From Volvox africanus (Eukaryota; Chlorophyta; Chlorophyceae; Chlamydomonadales; Volvocaceae), in contig BSDZ01000091.1 in NCBI GenBank assembly GCA_030268105.1, positions 457,099-521,098 of the forward strand: 64,000 nucleotides of DNA, given 5' to 3'. The first letter of the stretch is position 1. Each line of letters begins with the position of its first letter. The notes under the pieces are model-generated. The model searched no databases. It was not told the DNA's origin and saw nothing but the letters and a program-made list of their open reading frames with translations. The translations under genes were made by a program, and so were the position numbers. This document shows positions 10,367 through 22,600 of this stretch, piece by piece.

Positions 10367-11120
10367 GAACTTGCCCAGGCTGGTACAGAGGGATCACCAC
10401 CTGGGGTCCTTGCTGTGAGCCGTATGGTAGCAAAGTGCCGTGCAGTACAGGCTCTTTTGCCCTCTGTTTTAAACCAAGTGGAGCAGGTGATAGGGAGACG
10501 TTTTTCTTTTGATGCATGAACTGTCCGTGTCGGCTTTGATGGCTTTTGAGCCTCAAGGTCGCCCCCTATCCTCCGCTAACTTGGGTGGGCATACTATCTT
10601 GTTCACTCCCTCTTCACTCTGCGAGCTACAGAAGCAATTAGCTCACTTTAGGGCATGCAAACGTCAACACCCTGATACCTCAGCATGCATCTTGCTGCCT
10701 GAGTATGTGTCCCGACGCAACCCTTCTTTTCTGTCGGGAATGCAACGGGTCTTAAGGTTTAATCCAGGGACGGCTCTTTTCCATAGCCTTGATATGGCAG
10801 GTGAGGTCGTTCATCTCCCTGGAAGCCCATACTTTGTTGACGTCTGGTTTGCTGCTCCTAAACCGGTTCAGGAGGGCGTGCCTGAGACTGAACCCTGTAT
10901 TTCAGTTCTCTGCTTGCCTAAAGCTGCTGCCCTGATAGGTGCTGGCGTACCTCTGATCACCGTGAGTACGGCAGGTCGTACGTTCACTGCCCTAGCCGAC
11001 TCCGGAGCCAGTGATGACTTCATTTCGGCATCAGTGGTTACGCAGCTTGGCCTGAAACCTAGCCCATGCTCCTGGTCAGAAGTTACCCTTGCTGATGGGG
11101 GTAAGCAGGCTATCTTGGGG
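10367..11120 (+). pseudogene. pol: Element B pol, N-terminal part with protease
   Basis: Continues in frame from the gag UAG (ELAQAGTEGSPPG...), shifts frame near 10505, then reads through the pre-protease region to the aspartic protease active site [12 protein letters not shown] (about 10997-11032; DSGA where E2 has DTGA). It is interrupted at 11120 by element D (TSD tgggg) and resumes at 33390. Confidence 0.88.
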
Positions 11121-11944
11121 TGTTGTACCTCCCGTTCGCATTTGCTCATAAGTATCTGCACGTCTGGAGACTTTCGACACTGATGCACGAGCACTTGCAA
11201 GTACAGCAAGGCAAGCGAGAGCAAACAGAGACAGCGGAAGACTTCAAGACGAAGAGAGATATAACTTACAGTCTTACAGATCGGAACGATGCAATGGACG
11301 AAATCGCCGTCAGCGCCGGAAGCAAGCAATCATCACGCGGCGGTGATTAGCGAAGTTCAGGCTTAGCTCGGGCTAAGTAGAATAGCGTATAGCAATAGTA
11401 ATATAGAACACACGAGTGTTCTCCGGTATCGAATGTCTTGTCTTGCTTAGCCGTCCTCGCATCTGTTATACTCGCAGTATCGCAATGCCGTACGATTCAC
11501 ATTAGGAGGCCGATCCTAGATGTGACAATCCTACTGCGTATAGGCGATGTCTACGCATAACAACGTATAAGCCTTTCCGGCATTCGCATGATGCAAGGGT
11601 CCGGATAACGATATCCGGTTGCAGGGCATGTGTCGCGACGAGTGCGGCGCTCTCAACGTGTGCTGTAATGAAGTAATATTATATCAGATAATATTACTTA
11701 TCGTTTCGTAGCACGAGCATAATGCGCACTTCAATGCTTCGGGCTTTCATGCATGCTAGGCGGATTTGCCATGATGCGATGTCGCGATGGATAATGACAA
11801 CATGCCAAATGCATATATAAATGTACACGAATACATTTATATCATGCAGATTCATTCATATGCAATGTGTTCATCACAATAGCACTTCGCCTTGTAGGAT
11901 CACATCGACCTACGCATCGGCGGGAAACGAACCGTAGCACAACA
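11121..11944 (-). repeat. 3' LTR of element D
   Basis: An 824-bp family-1 LTR in reverse orientation. Its partner is 32566-33389 (also 824 bp), from which it differs at a few positions by eye. Immediately right of it is the complement of the polypurine tract (about 11949-11960). Confidence 0.95.
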
Positions 11945-12003
11945 ATTATCCCCCCTCCCGTATGCAGCGTCCTCGCTGCATCATACAGCATCGACTGCAG
12001 GGG

Positions 12004-12195
12004 TCATTGGGCTTGCATGGCACGTTTGCGGGCTTCTTCGAGCAGGGGCTTCATGTCCTGTGAGAAGTTGCGTGCTGGTTCCCATGAGTTGTGCTCGTCG
12101 GTATACCCTGTCCACTTAACCAAGTACTCGTGTACTGTCCGCTTACGTCGGTGTCGGCCCACATGACGCGCGCGATAATCTAACACCCGCTCCAC
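12004..12195 (-). pseudogene. pol: Element D chromodomain (C-terminus of pol)
   Basis: Carries [10 protein letters not shown]...[23 protein letters not shown], a canonical chromodomain at the integrase C-terminus as in chromoviruses, where it is thought to guide integration through modified histones. It is cut off from the rest of pol by a TAA at 12241-12243, where E2 has GAA. Confidence 0.93.
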
Positions 12196-12240
12196 ATCGT
12201 AAAACTTCTGTTTACCAGCGATCCAGGTCTCGGGAACTGG

Positions 12241-15200
12241 TTAGATCGCTGCGGGGGCGTTAGCAGGCTCAGGGACGGGTTCCGTACCACGATACGGACG
12301 AACAAGCGATACGTGAAACGTGGGGTGAATGGTCATATCAGCGGGCAATGCAAGCTCCACAGCCACATTCCCAACCATGCGCACGACAGGATACGGACCA
12401 ATCCAGCGAGGTAAGAGTTTTCGGGATCCGTCGGCCAAGGAACGCAAGTTCTTGGTGCTTAGCAACACGAGTTGCCCTTCCGAAAACGTCACATCCTGCT
12501 TGGATTTGTTGTAATATTCCGTCGTTCGTTGCTGCGCCGCATCCAAACATGACTTCGCGTCTGTGATTCGGGACATAAAAGACTTGGCAAAAAGTTTAGC
12601 AGCAGGCACGTTCACTTCCAACTCACGCCACACGGGTAGCGCGGGATGAAATCCGTAGTTGAGAAAGAACGGACTTTTGCCTGTAGAGCGGTTAACAGCG
12701 TTGTTAAGCGCGAATTCTGCCACAGTCAAATACGTATCCCAAACGAGTGGTGTGCGACCAGCATAATTGCGCAACGTATCACCCAACGTGCGGTTTGTGC
12801 GTTCGGTTTGACCATCAGTCTGCGGGTGATACGCCGTGCTCAGGTGACGCGCATGCCAACTAGTTTGCAGAGCGCTTCCCAAAACTTAGACGTGAACTGC
12901 CCACCGCGGTCCGAGATCACGTTTTTGGGAACCCCCGATAACTGAACCACATTGTCGAAAAACAAACGTGCGGTTTGCTCAGCCGTGCAGGATGATGTGC
13001 ATGGTGCTAGGTGGACCATCTTAGACAAAGCCTTATTGCGCTGGCACAGACTGCATGTCTGGACGAAGTTCGCCGCATCGTTAGCCAAACGAGGCCACCA
13101 AAAGGAACGTTGCACCAAGTCGATCAATCGCTTGCTACCAGGGTGTCCTGCTAACGGGTCCTCGTGGAACCGCGCAAGAATGTCGTAGCCTAGCGCGTCG
13201 TCGTTCGGAACGATGATTTGCGTAGCTGCACCCTCCGTCCGTAGCCAAAGGCCATTCTGCTTGCGAAGGTTTTCTACATTAGCCGGGTCCGCAAACCAGG
13301 CATCTGCGTTGTAGGCAACCTTCAACCGCTCCGCGAGGTCCGTCGCGATCGGTACCTCCTCGCTACGCGGCCGCACGACGGGCGCTGCCAAAATTGCAGT
13401 GTGTAGCGACGGATGTCGACTGAGAGCATCGGCAGTATTCAAGTTACCAGAAATATACTCCCAGGTGCAGTCGAACCTAGCTAGGTATTCCATCCACCTA
13501 GCCTGACGGCGGTTCAACGTCGGAACGCTTTGCAAAAACGTTAGGGGCTTGTGGTCAGTCTTTAACGTAAACGGGCGTCCCTCGAGGTAACAGCGCCATT
13601 CCTTTAAAGCATGCAGCACGGCCAGAAGCTCCTGTTCCCCGGTGGTGTAGCGAATCTCCGCACCAGAAAACTTCTTACTCGTGAAGGCGATCGGTCGCCC
13701 TTCCTGTAACAATACAGCGCCGCTTCCAAATATTGAGGCATCAGACACTACCTCAACGCGAAATGGCAACGAGTAATCAGGGAATGCAAGGGTGACATCT
13801 TCGGCAACGATTCATTTGAGCTCTTCGAATGCCCGCTGGCATTGCGACGTCCACGACTCGAGCGAAACGAAAACGCCTTTGCGAGTTAAGTTAGTAAGTG
13901 GGGCCGCAATGATGGAATATTTTTCAATGAACTTTCGGAAATAATTGGTCAAGCCAAGGAACTTACGCAGCTCCGTGAGGTTCTGAGGCGCGGGCCAATC
14001 GTGAACCACGGCGACCTTCCACGGGTCCATCTTCACACCGGTGGCCGACACAATGTGGCCCAAATATTCCACCTGAGGCTGCGCCCAAAAGCATTTGGCG
14101 CGTTTAGCAAACAATTGCTCCCGCCTCATAACGTCGAGCACGAGCCGAAGATGCTCCAAGTGCTCCTCGCACGTCTTAGAATATACCAAGATGTCATCCA
14201 GGTAGCAAACAACGAACCTGTCGATAAACGGCCTAAACATTCGGTCCATAACCGCCTGAAACGTCGCAGGGGCATTAGTCAAACCAAACGATAGGACCAT
14301 ATACTCGGAGTGACCGAAGGGCGTCCGAAAAGCGGTTTTCGGGATATCAGAGGCAGCGATGCGAATCTGATTATAGCCCTGTTGTAAGTCAATTGAGGAA
14401 AAATAAGCCGAGCCCTTCAGCTTATCCAACAGGTCGTCAATGAGTGGCAAAGGGTAGCGATTTTTCACCGTATTCGCATTTAACCCCCGGTAATCGATGC
14501 ACATGCGCAAGGTCCCATCCTTCTTACCGACAAACAAAATCGGTGCAGAATACGGGGATGTGCTGGGGCGTATCATACCCTTCGCGAGCAAATCCGTCAC
14601 CTGGCACTTCACCTCGTCCAGTTCCAATGGACTCAACCTGTACATTGGCCGGGCCGTAGGCTGCGCTCCAGGCATAAGAGGGATTGTGTGATCAACAGGA
14701 CGCATAGGTGGTAGGCCAGGGATATCTTTAAAGACGTCCTCATACTGCGACAGTAGGGCCTCAACCTCACGATCCGCAGAAATCTGCGCGGTGGTGACAC
14801 AACAGCTCACCCGCGGCCTTAAAAGCAGTCCGTGGGCACCCTTCCGTAACAAACGGACGGCCTCCTTACGCCCGACTAGCTCTGGTTCGATTCGCGCGGC
14901 AATTGCGGTCACAGCGAAATTAACCATAGGCACCGCCTCAGTTTCGCCCTCCTTTGGTGTGACATGTTCGAACGACAGGAAAGGTACCTTAATCGACAGA
15001 GTACCCTTGCACATATGCAGGGTTGCGGTCTCCATGTCGATGCGCGCGCGGTACTGCCGTAATGTCGACGACCCCATTATGTACGGTGCAGTCTCTGCTA
15101 AGCCCTGCAGCACGTACGGCCGGGTCACAACACGCAAAGGGCCAATCGATAGGCTAAGGGTAATCCTGCCCACGATGGGATGCTTACCCCCGTCAGCAAG

Positions 15201-15926
15201 GGTAACCTGTGGACAATCAGATGACTCTGGGGTCAACCCCAGCGCATTCACCTCTGCGACAGAGATGAAGTCGTCGCTGGCACCGGTGTCAACAAGTGCC
15301 TTCAGAGTACGGCCATTCAAACCGATCTGAACCACTGGGACACGGTTATCTACGAGCGACTGCCCAGCAGACAACGTCAGTGCACTTAGGGCGGGTCCGT
15401 AACCTACGGCACCCTCATCAGGAGCTTCGTACCAAACATCAACCGAGTAGGATGTGCTTGGCCACGGAGCCAGCGTACCCTCCCGATCCACACCATTAAA
15501 CAAAACGGTGCCCGGCTCGAACCGGTGGACATGCCGCATACCCCTTAACGATGCTTCTGCCTTGCGCCGACAGAAAGCGGGGAGTAAAACACATGCGGCG
15601 GTGCCTGGATATTGATGCCTACACCTCCTGTATATGGCCAACTGCTCCGACATCTCACGCAGAGACGAAGGGATGAACAAAACCACGTGGTTAGACAGAT
15701 CGATAGACGACAGGGGACGGCGAGGTGTAAACAAATTACACAACGGGTCGAAGCAGAGAAGTCCCGTGCGTCCGTCAAGCGTGATGCGTCGTGCAATGAC
15801 TCGCTCGATGTGTCCAAGTACACAAGGCAACAATGCCTTAACGGCTGGCCGTAAGGATGACCACCGACCACGCATTAGTTCAGAAATCCCAGGTGGTGCC
15901 CCCTCCGCAGGAACCCGGGCAAGCCC
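12241..15926 (-). pseudogene. pol: Element D pol (PR-RT-RNase H-integrase), broken
   Basis: Order along the minus strand: protease DTGASDDF (about 15290), RT with [14 protein letters not shown], RNase H, integrase. Breaks compared with E2: CGA to TGA at 13812-13814 (after FEELK); an in-frame deletion of 138 nt near 13021 that joins NKALS to KMVHLAP and removes the first catalytic Asp (SMDF) of the integrase; a 1-nt deletion near 12846 after GMRV; and the TAA at 12241. D can no longer make a working integrase. The frame starts directly after the gag UAG at 15927. Confidence 0.93.
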
Positions 15927-17162
15927 CTATTTCGGCTGAGGTACAAACGGCGGCATTAGCGGGCAATCCTTCGTGGAACGGCTCTCCGCACACCGTAGAC
16001 AAACGTTGGCCAATTTCCGACGCTCGAATTCGGAACGATTGCAATTCCATTTTGGCATATACGTGTCGTCCGTGCGAGTCCGCTTCGCATTGGGGTCGGA
16101 ACGCTGTGCGGCTGCCGTCGACGGCGCACCACCACGCTTCCTGTTTTTAGCCGGGTCCGAGCTCGGACCTGCTCCTCCTGACCCACGGACACCCGAGCTA
16201 GCGCCCCCGCGCGCCTGGCGTTGCCGGTTGCTGCGTCGTGTCGCGGCAGTAGGCGTGGGGCGGGTCGCGCCGAAGTCCTGGTCAAGAGCTACGGCTTCCC
16301 CAAGCGGATCCTGCACTTGCACGGCATTTGCACGAGGGGCAGACTTGACTTCTTCCTCACCAGCAAGGAGTCGTATCTCCGTGCCCTTAGCAAAAGCGAC
16401 CAAAGCATCATACGACTTGATCTGTGCTCCAACCAAGTCAGTAGCGCACCATTTAGCCAAAAGTTTCGTCAGGCCTCGCCTAAACCAAAAGACACGCTCG
16501 GATTCAGTGAGGTCAGCAATGGGAGTCACAAGTGCTTCGAAGCGTGACTGGTACGCAGGTACATTTTCATCCCGACGCATGTGGTAGCTACCGGCTGCCA
16601 AAACCTTACGAGCTTCCACATCGCGTGCTTGAACCTCAGTAGCGAATCGTGCGAGCAAAGCGGCGACCAACTCGTCAAAAGTATAGTTGCCCCGGGCGTT
16701 GGTCCAATTGTGATACCAGTCCTTCGCTGAGCCCTCGAGGGTGTTACCAACGAAGAGACACCTGATACCGTCATTATCGCCACCATGAACAGCCTGGAGA
16801 TACTTTTTAGCGTCACGCACGTACGCACGAGTTGCATCGGCTATGCTATGCCCTGGTGTCTTGTCGGTCAGCGAAATATTGAGCCTAGGAACGGGAATCG
16901 ACAATCTCATCACCTCAGGGATGTCATCATGCCCTCGAGCTTGAGGTAATGGCAGAACCCTTGGTCCAGCAGTGTTGTCCATATTCATGTTCACTGCTGA
17001 ATGCGGCACAATTAAGTGAGCAGGGGTCTGAAGGAAAAGGGGCTCTTGAGTGGCTCGCGCGCCAACAGTCTCAAGACCTCTACCCGGTGCTCTAGCAGCC
17101 ACAACAAAATCGGGTTGGCTAGCTAGGCTAGTGTGCGGCATATCGTCATGTTCCGCGGACAT
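15927..17162 (-). CDS. gag: Element D gag polyprotein
   Basis: Intact 411-codon gag, a slightly divergent allele of the E2 gag (for example RQRQARGGASSGVRGSGG in the basic region). It has the capsid-like domain and zinc knuckle CLRCAESRSTKDC (CX2CX3HX4C spacing with H replaced by R here, so the knuckle is damaged). It ends in UAG followed in frame by pol. The ATG lies within the TSD made when E1 inserted (catgg 17160-17164), so the leader region is now 15 kb away at 32098. Confidence 0.9.
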   Translation of the reverse strand: MSAEHDDMPHTSLASQPDFVVAARAPGRGLETVGARATQEPLFLQTPAHLIVPHSAVNMNMDNTAGPRVLPLPQARGHDDIPEVMRLSIPVPRLNISLTDKTPGHSIADATRAYVRDAKKYLQAVHGGDNDGIRCLFVGNTLEGSAKDWYHNWTNARGNYTFDELVAALLARFATEVQARDVEARKVLAAGSYHMRRDENVPAYQSRFEALVTPIADLTESERVFWFRRGLTKLLAKWCATDLVGAQIKSYDALVAFAKGTEIRLLAGEEEVKSAPRANAVQVQDPLGEAVALDQDFGATRPTPTAATRRSNRQRQARGGASSGVRGSGGAGPSSDPAKNRKRGGAPSTAAAQRSDPNAKRTRTDDTYMPKWNCNRSEFERRKLANVCLRCAESRSTKDCPLMPPFVPQPK

Positions 17163-17164
17163 GG

Positions 17165-17978
17165 TGTTGTGCTACGGTTCATTTCCCGCCGACGCGTAGG
17201 TCGATGCGATCTTACGAGGCGAAGTGCTTTTGTGATGAACGCATTACATATGAATGAATCTGCATGATATAAATGTATTCGCATACATTTATATATGCAT
17301 CTGGCATGTTGTCATTATCCATCGCGACATCGCACCATGGCAAATCCGCCTAGCATGCATGAAAGCCCGAAGCATTGAAGTGCGCATTATGCTCGTGCTA
17401 CGAAACGATAAGTAATATTATCTGATATAATATTACTTCATTACAGCACACGTTGAGAGCGCCGCACTCGTCGCGATACATGCCCTGCAACCGGATATCG
17501 TTATCCGGACCCTTGCATCATGCGAATGCCGGAAAGGCTTATATGTTGACATCGCCCATACGCAGTAGGGTTGTCACATCTAGGATCGGCCTCCTAATGT
17601 GAATCGTACGGCACTGTGATGCTGCGAGTATAACAGATGCGAGGACAGCTAAGCTAGACAAGACATTCGATACCGGAGAACACTTGTGTGTTCTACACTA
17701 TTATTGCTATACGACATTCTACTTAGCCCGAGCTAAGCCTGAACTTCGCTAATCACCGCCGCATCATGATTGCTTGCTTCCGGCGCTGACGGCGATTTCG
17801 TCCATTGCATCATTCCGATCTGTAAGACCGTAAGTTATATCTCTCTTCGTCTTGAAGTCTTCCGCTGTCTCTGTTTGCTCTCGCTTGCCTTGCTGTACTT
17901 GCAAGTGCTCGCGCATTGGTGTCGATAGTCTCCAGACGTGCAGATACTGATGAGCAAACGCGAACGAGAGGTACAACA
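17165..17978 (+). repeat. 5' LTR of element E1
   Basis: An 814-bp family-1 LTR (TGTTGTGCTACGG ... GGTACAACA), followed after att by the primer site TGGTATCGAGAC (17982-17993). Confidence 0.95.
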
Positions 17979-18044
17979 ATTTGGTATCGAGACAGGTTCG
18001 TTGCCTAACTGTCTCTCTTTGTCTAATCGGAAGTAGGTTCTTTC

Positions 18045-18461
18045 TATGGCGAGTTCCAGCGACGAACCACGAGGACCGCTAGATACTTTTGCCGAAGACT
18101 TAGGCCGCGCCGTTTTGGACGCCGCCGCTTCCGGTTTGTAATTGTTTAATTGCTTTTGCTTAGATTGCTGCACTTGTTGTGTAAGTGTACGCTCTGAGTC
18201 GCAGGTAATCTCAGTGCACCGGCATTGCTTGCCGCGGCGACTGAGACCGGCGTTCGTCCGGACCAGTTGGCGACTCTCATTGCCCAAACTACGGAGATCA
18301 GGACTCAGCTGGGCAATTACTTGCTGAGTTTGCTGAATCTTCTCAAGAGTACTGTCGGTAGGCTCACCGAATCGCTTTGTACTCTTGCCTTTGCGATAGA
18401 AGTCGGCTTCTATTACGCAAATCTAGGGTATCGTTTAGTGCTTCATGTCCGCGGAACATGA
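18045..18461 (+). CDS. Element E1 leader protein, probably two exons
   Basis: Same two-part leader as E2: a 31-codon ORF beginning MASSSDEPRGPL at about 18046, a predicted 71-nt GT-AG intron, and a second exon ending just after the gag ATG. The splice-like boundaries are the same as in E2 and A. In this copy the second exon reads a little past the E2 end before a stop near 18459-18461. Splicing is inferred. Confidence 0.45.
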
Positions 18462-19680
18462 CGATATGCCGCACACTAGGCTAGCTAGCCAACCCGATTT
18501 TGTTGTGGCTGCTAGAGCACCGGATAGAGGTCTTGAGACTGTTGGCGCGCGAGCCACTCAAGAGCCCCTTTTCCTTCAGACCCCTGCTCACTTAATTGTG
18601 CCGCATTCAGCAGTGAACACGAATATGGACAACACTGCTGGACCAAGGGTTCTGCCATTACCTCAAGCTCGAGGGCATGATGACATCCCTGAGGTGATGA
18701 GATTGTCGATTCCCGTTCCTAGGCTCAATATTTCGCTGACCAACAAGACACCAGGGCATAGCATAGCCGATGCAACTCGTGCGTACGTGCGTGACGCTAA
18801 AAAGTATCTCCAGGCTGTTCATGGTGGCGATAATGACGGTATCAGGTGTCTCTTCGTTGGTAACACCCTCGAGGGCTCAGCGAAGGACTGGTATCGCAAT
18901 TGGACCAACGCCCGGAGCAACTATACTTTTGACGAGTTGGTCGCCGCTTTGCTCGCACGATTCGCTACTGAGGTTCAAGCACGCGATGTGGAAGCTCGTA
19001 ACGTTTTGGCAGCCGGTAGCTACCACATGCGTCGGGATGAAAATGTACCTGCGTACCAGTCATGCTTGGAAGCACTTGTGACTCCCATTGCTGACCTCAC
19101 CGAATCTGAGCGTGTCTTTTGGTTTAGGCGAGGCCTAACGAAACTTTTGGCTAAATGGTGCGCCACTGACTTGGTTGGAGCGCAGATCAAGTCGTATGAC
19201 GCGTTGGTCGCTTTTGCTAAGGGCGCGGAGATACGACTCCTTGCCGGCGAGGAAGAAGTCAAGTCTGCCCCTCGTGCAAATGCCGTGCAAGTGCAGGATC
19301 CGCTTGGGGAAGCTGTAGCTCTCGACCAGGACCTCGGCGCGACCCGCCCCACGCCTACTGCCGCGACGCGACGCAGCAACGGGCAACGCAAGGCGCGCGG
19401 GGGCGCTAGCTCGGGTGTCCGTGGTACAGGAGGAGCAGGTCCGAGCTCGGACCCAGCTAGGAACAGGAAGCGTGGTGGTGCGCCGTCGTCGGCAGCCGCA
19501 CAGCGTTCCGACCCCAACGCGAAGCGTACTCGTACGGACGACACATTTATGCCAAAATGGAATTGCAATCGTTCCGAATTCGAGCGTCAAAAATTGGCCA
19601 ACGTTTGTCTACGGTGTGCGGAGAACCATTCCACGAAGGATTGCCCTCTAATGCCGCCGTTTGTACCTCAGCCGAAATAG
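18445..19680 (+). CDS. gag: Element E1 gag polyprotein
   Basis: Intact 411-codon gag, nearly identical to E2, with capsid-like domain, basic region and zinc knuckle CLRCAENHSTKDC. It ends at UAG 19678-19680 followed in frame by GGG CTT GCC CGG. Confidence 0.94.
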   Translation: MSAEHDDMPHTRLASQPDFVVAARAPDRGLETVGARATQEPLFLQTPAHLIVPHSAVNTNMDNTAGPRVLPLPQARGHDDIPEVMRLSIPVPRLNISLTNKTPGHSIADATRAYVRDAKKYLQAVHGGDNDGIRCLFVGNTLEGSAKDWYRNWTNARSNYTFDELVAALLARFATEVQARDVEARNVLAAGSYHMRRDENVPAYQSCLEALVTPIADLTESERVFWFRRGLTKLLAKWCATDLVGAQIKSYDALVAFAKGAEIRLLAGEEEVKSAPRANAVQVQDPLGEAVALDQDLGATRPTPTAATRRSNGQRKARGGASSGVRGTGGAGPSSDPARNRKRGGAPSSAAAQRSDPNAKRTRTDDTFMPKWNCNRSEFERQKLANVCLRCAENHSTKDCPLMPPFVPQPK

Positions 19681-22600
19681 GGGCTTGCCCGGGTTCCTGT
19701 GGAGGGGACACCACCTGGGATTTCTGAACTAACGCGTGGTCGGTGGTCATCCTTACGGCCAGCCGTTAAGGCATTGTTGCCTTGTGTACTTGGACACATC
19801 GAGCGAGTCATTGCGCGACGCATCACGCTTGACGGACGCACGGGACTTCTCTGCTTCGACCCGTTGTGTAATTTGTTTACACCTCGCCGTCCCCTGTCGT
19901 CTATCGATCTGTCTAACCACGTGGTTTTGTTCATCCCCTCGTCTCTGCGTGAGATGTCGGAACAGTTGGCCATGTACAGGAGATGTAGGCGTCAATATCC
20001 AGGCACCGCCGCATGTGTTTTACTCCCTGCTTTCTGTCGGCGCAAGGCAGAGGCATCGTTAAGGGGTATGCGGCATGTCCACCGGTTCGAGCCGGGCACC
20101 GTTTTGTTTAATGGTGTGGATCGGGAGGGTACGCTGGCTCCGTGGCCAAGCACGTCCTACTCGGTTGACGTTTGGTACGAAGCTCCTGACGGGGGTGCCG
20201 TAGGTTACGGACCCGCCCTAAGTGCACTGACGTTGTCTGCTGGGCAGTCGCTCATAGATAACCGTGTCCCAGTGGTTCAGATCGGTTTGAATGGCCGTAC
20301 TCTGAAGGCACTTGTTGACACCGGTGCCAGCGACGACTTCATCTCTGTCGCAGAGGTGAACGCGCTGGGGTTGTCCCCAGAGTCGTCTGATTGTCCACAG
20401 GTTACCCTTGCTGACGGGGGTAAGCATCCCATCGTGGGCAGGATTACCCTTAGCCTATCGATAGGCCCTTTGCGTGTTGTGACCCGGCCGTACGTGCTGC
20501 AGGGCTTAGCAGAGACTGCACCGTACATAATGGGGTCGTCGACATTACGACAGTACCGCGCGCGCATCGACATGGAGACCGCAACCCTGCATATGTGCAA
20601 GGGTACTCTGTCGATTAAGGTACCTTTCCTGTCGTTCGAACATGTCACACCAAAGGAGGGCGAAACTGAGGCGGTGCCTATGGTTAATTTCGCTGTGGCC
20701 GCAATGGCCGCGCGAATCGAACCAGAGCTAGTCGGGCGTAAGGAGGCCGTCCGTTTGTTACGGAAGGGTTCCCACGGACTGCTTTTAAGGCCGCGGGTGA
20801 GCTGTTGTGTCACCACCGCGCAGATTTCTGCGGATCCTGAGGTTGAGGCCCTACTGTCGCAGTATGAGGACGTCTTTAAAGATATCCCTGGCCTACCACC
20901 TATGCGTCCTGTTGATCACACAATCCCTCTCATGCCTGGAGCGCAGCCTACAGCCCGGCCAATGTACAGGTTGAGTCCATTGGAACTGGATGAGGTGAAG
21001 CGCCAGGTGACGGATTTGCTCGCGAAGGGTAGGTATGATACGCCCCAGCACATCCCCGTATTCTGCACCGATTTTGTTTGTCGGTAAGAAGGATGGGACC
21101 TTGCGCATGTGCATCGATTACCGGGGGTTAAATGCGAATACGGTGAAAAATCGCTACCCTTTGCCACGCGTTGACGACCTGTTGGATAAGCTGAAGGGCT
21201 CGGCTTATTTTTCCTCAATTGACTTACAACAGGGCTACAATCAGATTCGCATCGCTGCCTCTGATATTCCGAAAACCGCTTTTCGGACGCCCTTCGGTCA
21301 CTTTGAGTATACGGTCCTATCGTTTGGTTTGACTAATGCCCCTGCGACGTTTCAGGCGGTTATGGACCGAATGTTTAGGCCGTTTATGGACAGGTTCGTT
21401 GTTTGCTACCTGGATGACATCTTGGTATATTCTAAGACGCGCGAGGAGCACTTGGAGCATCTTCAGCTCGTGCTCGACGTTATGAGGCGGGAGCAATTGT
21501 TTGCTAAACGCGCCAAATGCTTTTGGGCGCAGCCTCAGGTGGAATATTTGGGCCACATTGTGTCGGCCACCGGTGTGAAGATGGACCCGCGGAAGGTCGC
21601 CGTGGTTCACGATTGGCCCGCGCCTCAGAACCTCACGGAGCTGCGTAAGTTCCTTGGCTTGACCAATTATTTCCGGAAGTTCATTGAAAAATATTCCATC
21701 ATTGCGGCCCCGCTTACTAACTTAACTCGCAAAGGCGTTTTCGTTTCGCTCGAGTCGTGGACGTCGCAATGCCAGCGGGCATTCGAAGAGCTCAAACGAA
21801 TCATTGCCGAAGATGTCACCCTTGCATTCCCTGATTACTCGTTGCCATTTCGTGTTGAGGTGGTGTCTGATGCCTCAATATTTGGAAGCGGCGCTGTATT
21901 GTTACAGGAAGGGCGACCAATCGCCTTCACGAGTAAGAAGTTTTCTGGTGCGGAGATTCGCTACACCACCGGGGAACAGGAGCTTCTGGCCGTGCTGCAT
22001 GCTTTAAAGGAATGGCGCTGTTACCTCGAGGGACGCCCGTTTACGTTAAAGACTGACCACAAGCCCCTAACGTTTTTGCAAAGCGTTCCGACGTTGAACC
22101 GCCGTCAAGCTAGGTGGATGGAATATCTAGCTAGGTTCAACTGCACCTGGGAGTATATTTCTGGTAAATTGAATATTGCCGATGCTCTCAGTCGACATCC
22201 GTCGCTACACGCTGCAATTTTGGCAGCGCCCGTCGTGCGGCCGCGTAGCGAGGAGGTACCGATCGCGACGGACCTCGCGGAGCGGTTGAAGGTTGCCTAC
22301 AACGCAGACGCCTGGTTCGCGGACCCGGCTAATGTAGAAAAGCAGAATTCGCAAGCAGAATTGCCTTTGGCTACGGACGGAGGGTGCAGCTACGCAAATC
22401 GTCGTTCCGAACGACGACGCGCTACGCTACGACATCCTTGCGCGGTTCCACGAGGACCCGTTAGCAGGACACCCTGGTAGCAAGCGATTAATCGACTTGG
22501 TGCAACGTTCCTTTTGGTGGCCTCGTTTGGCTAAGGATGCGGCGAACTTCGTCCAGACATGCAGTCTGTGCCAGCGCAATAAGGCTTTGTCCGGTAAGGG

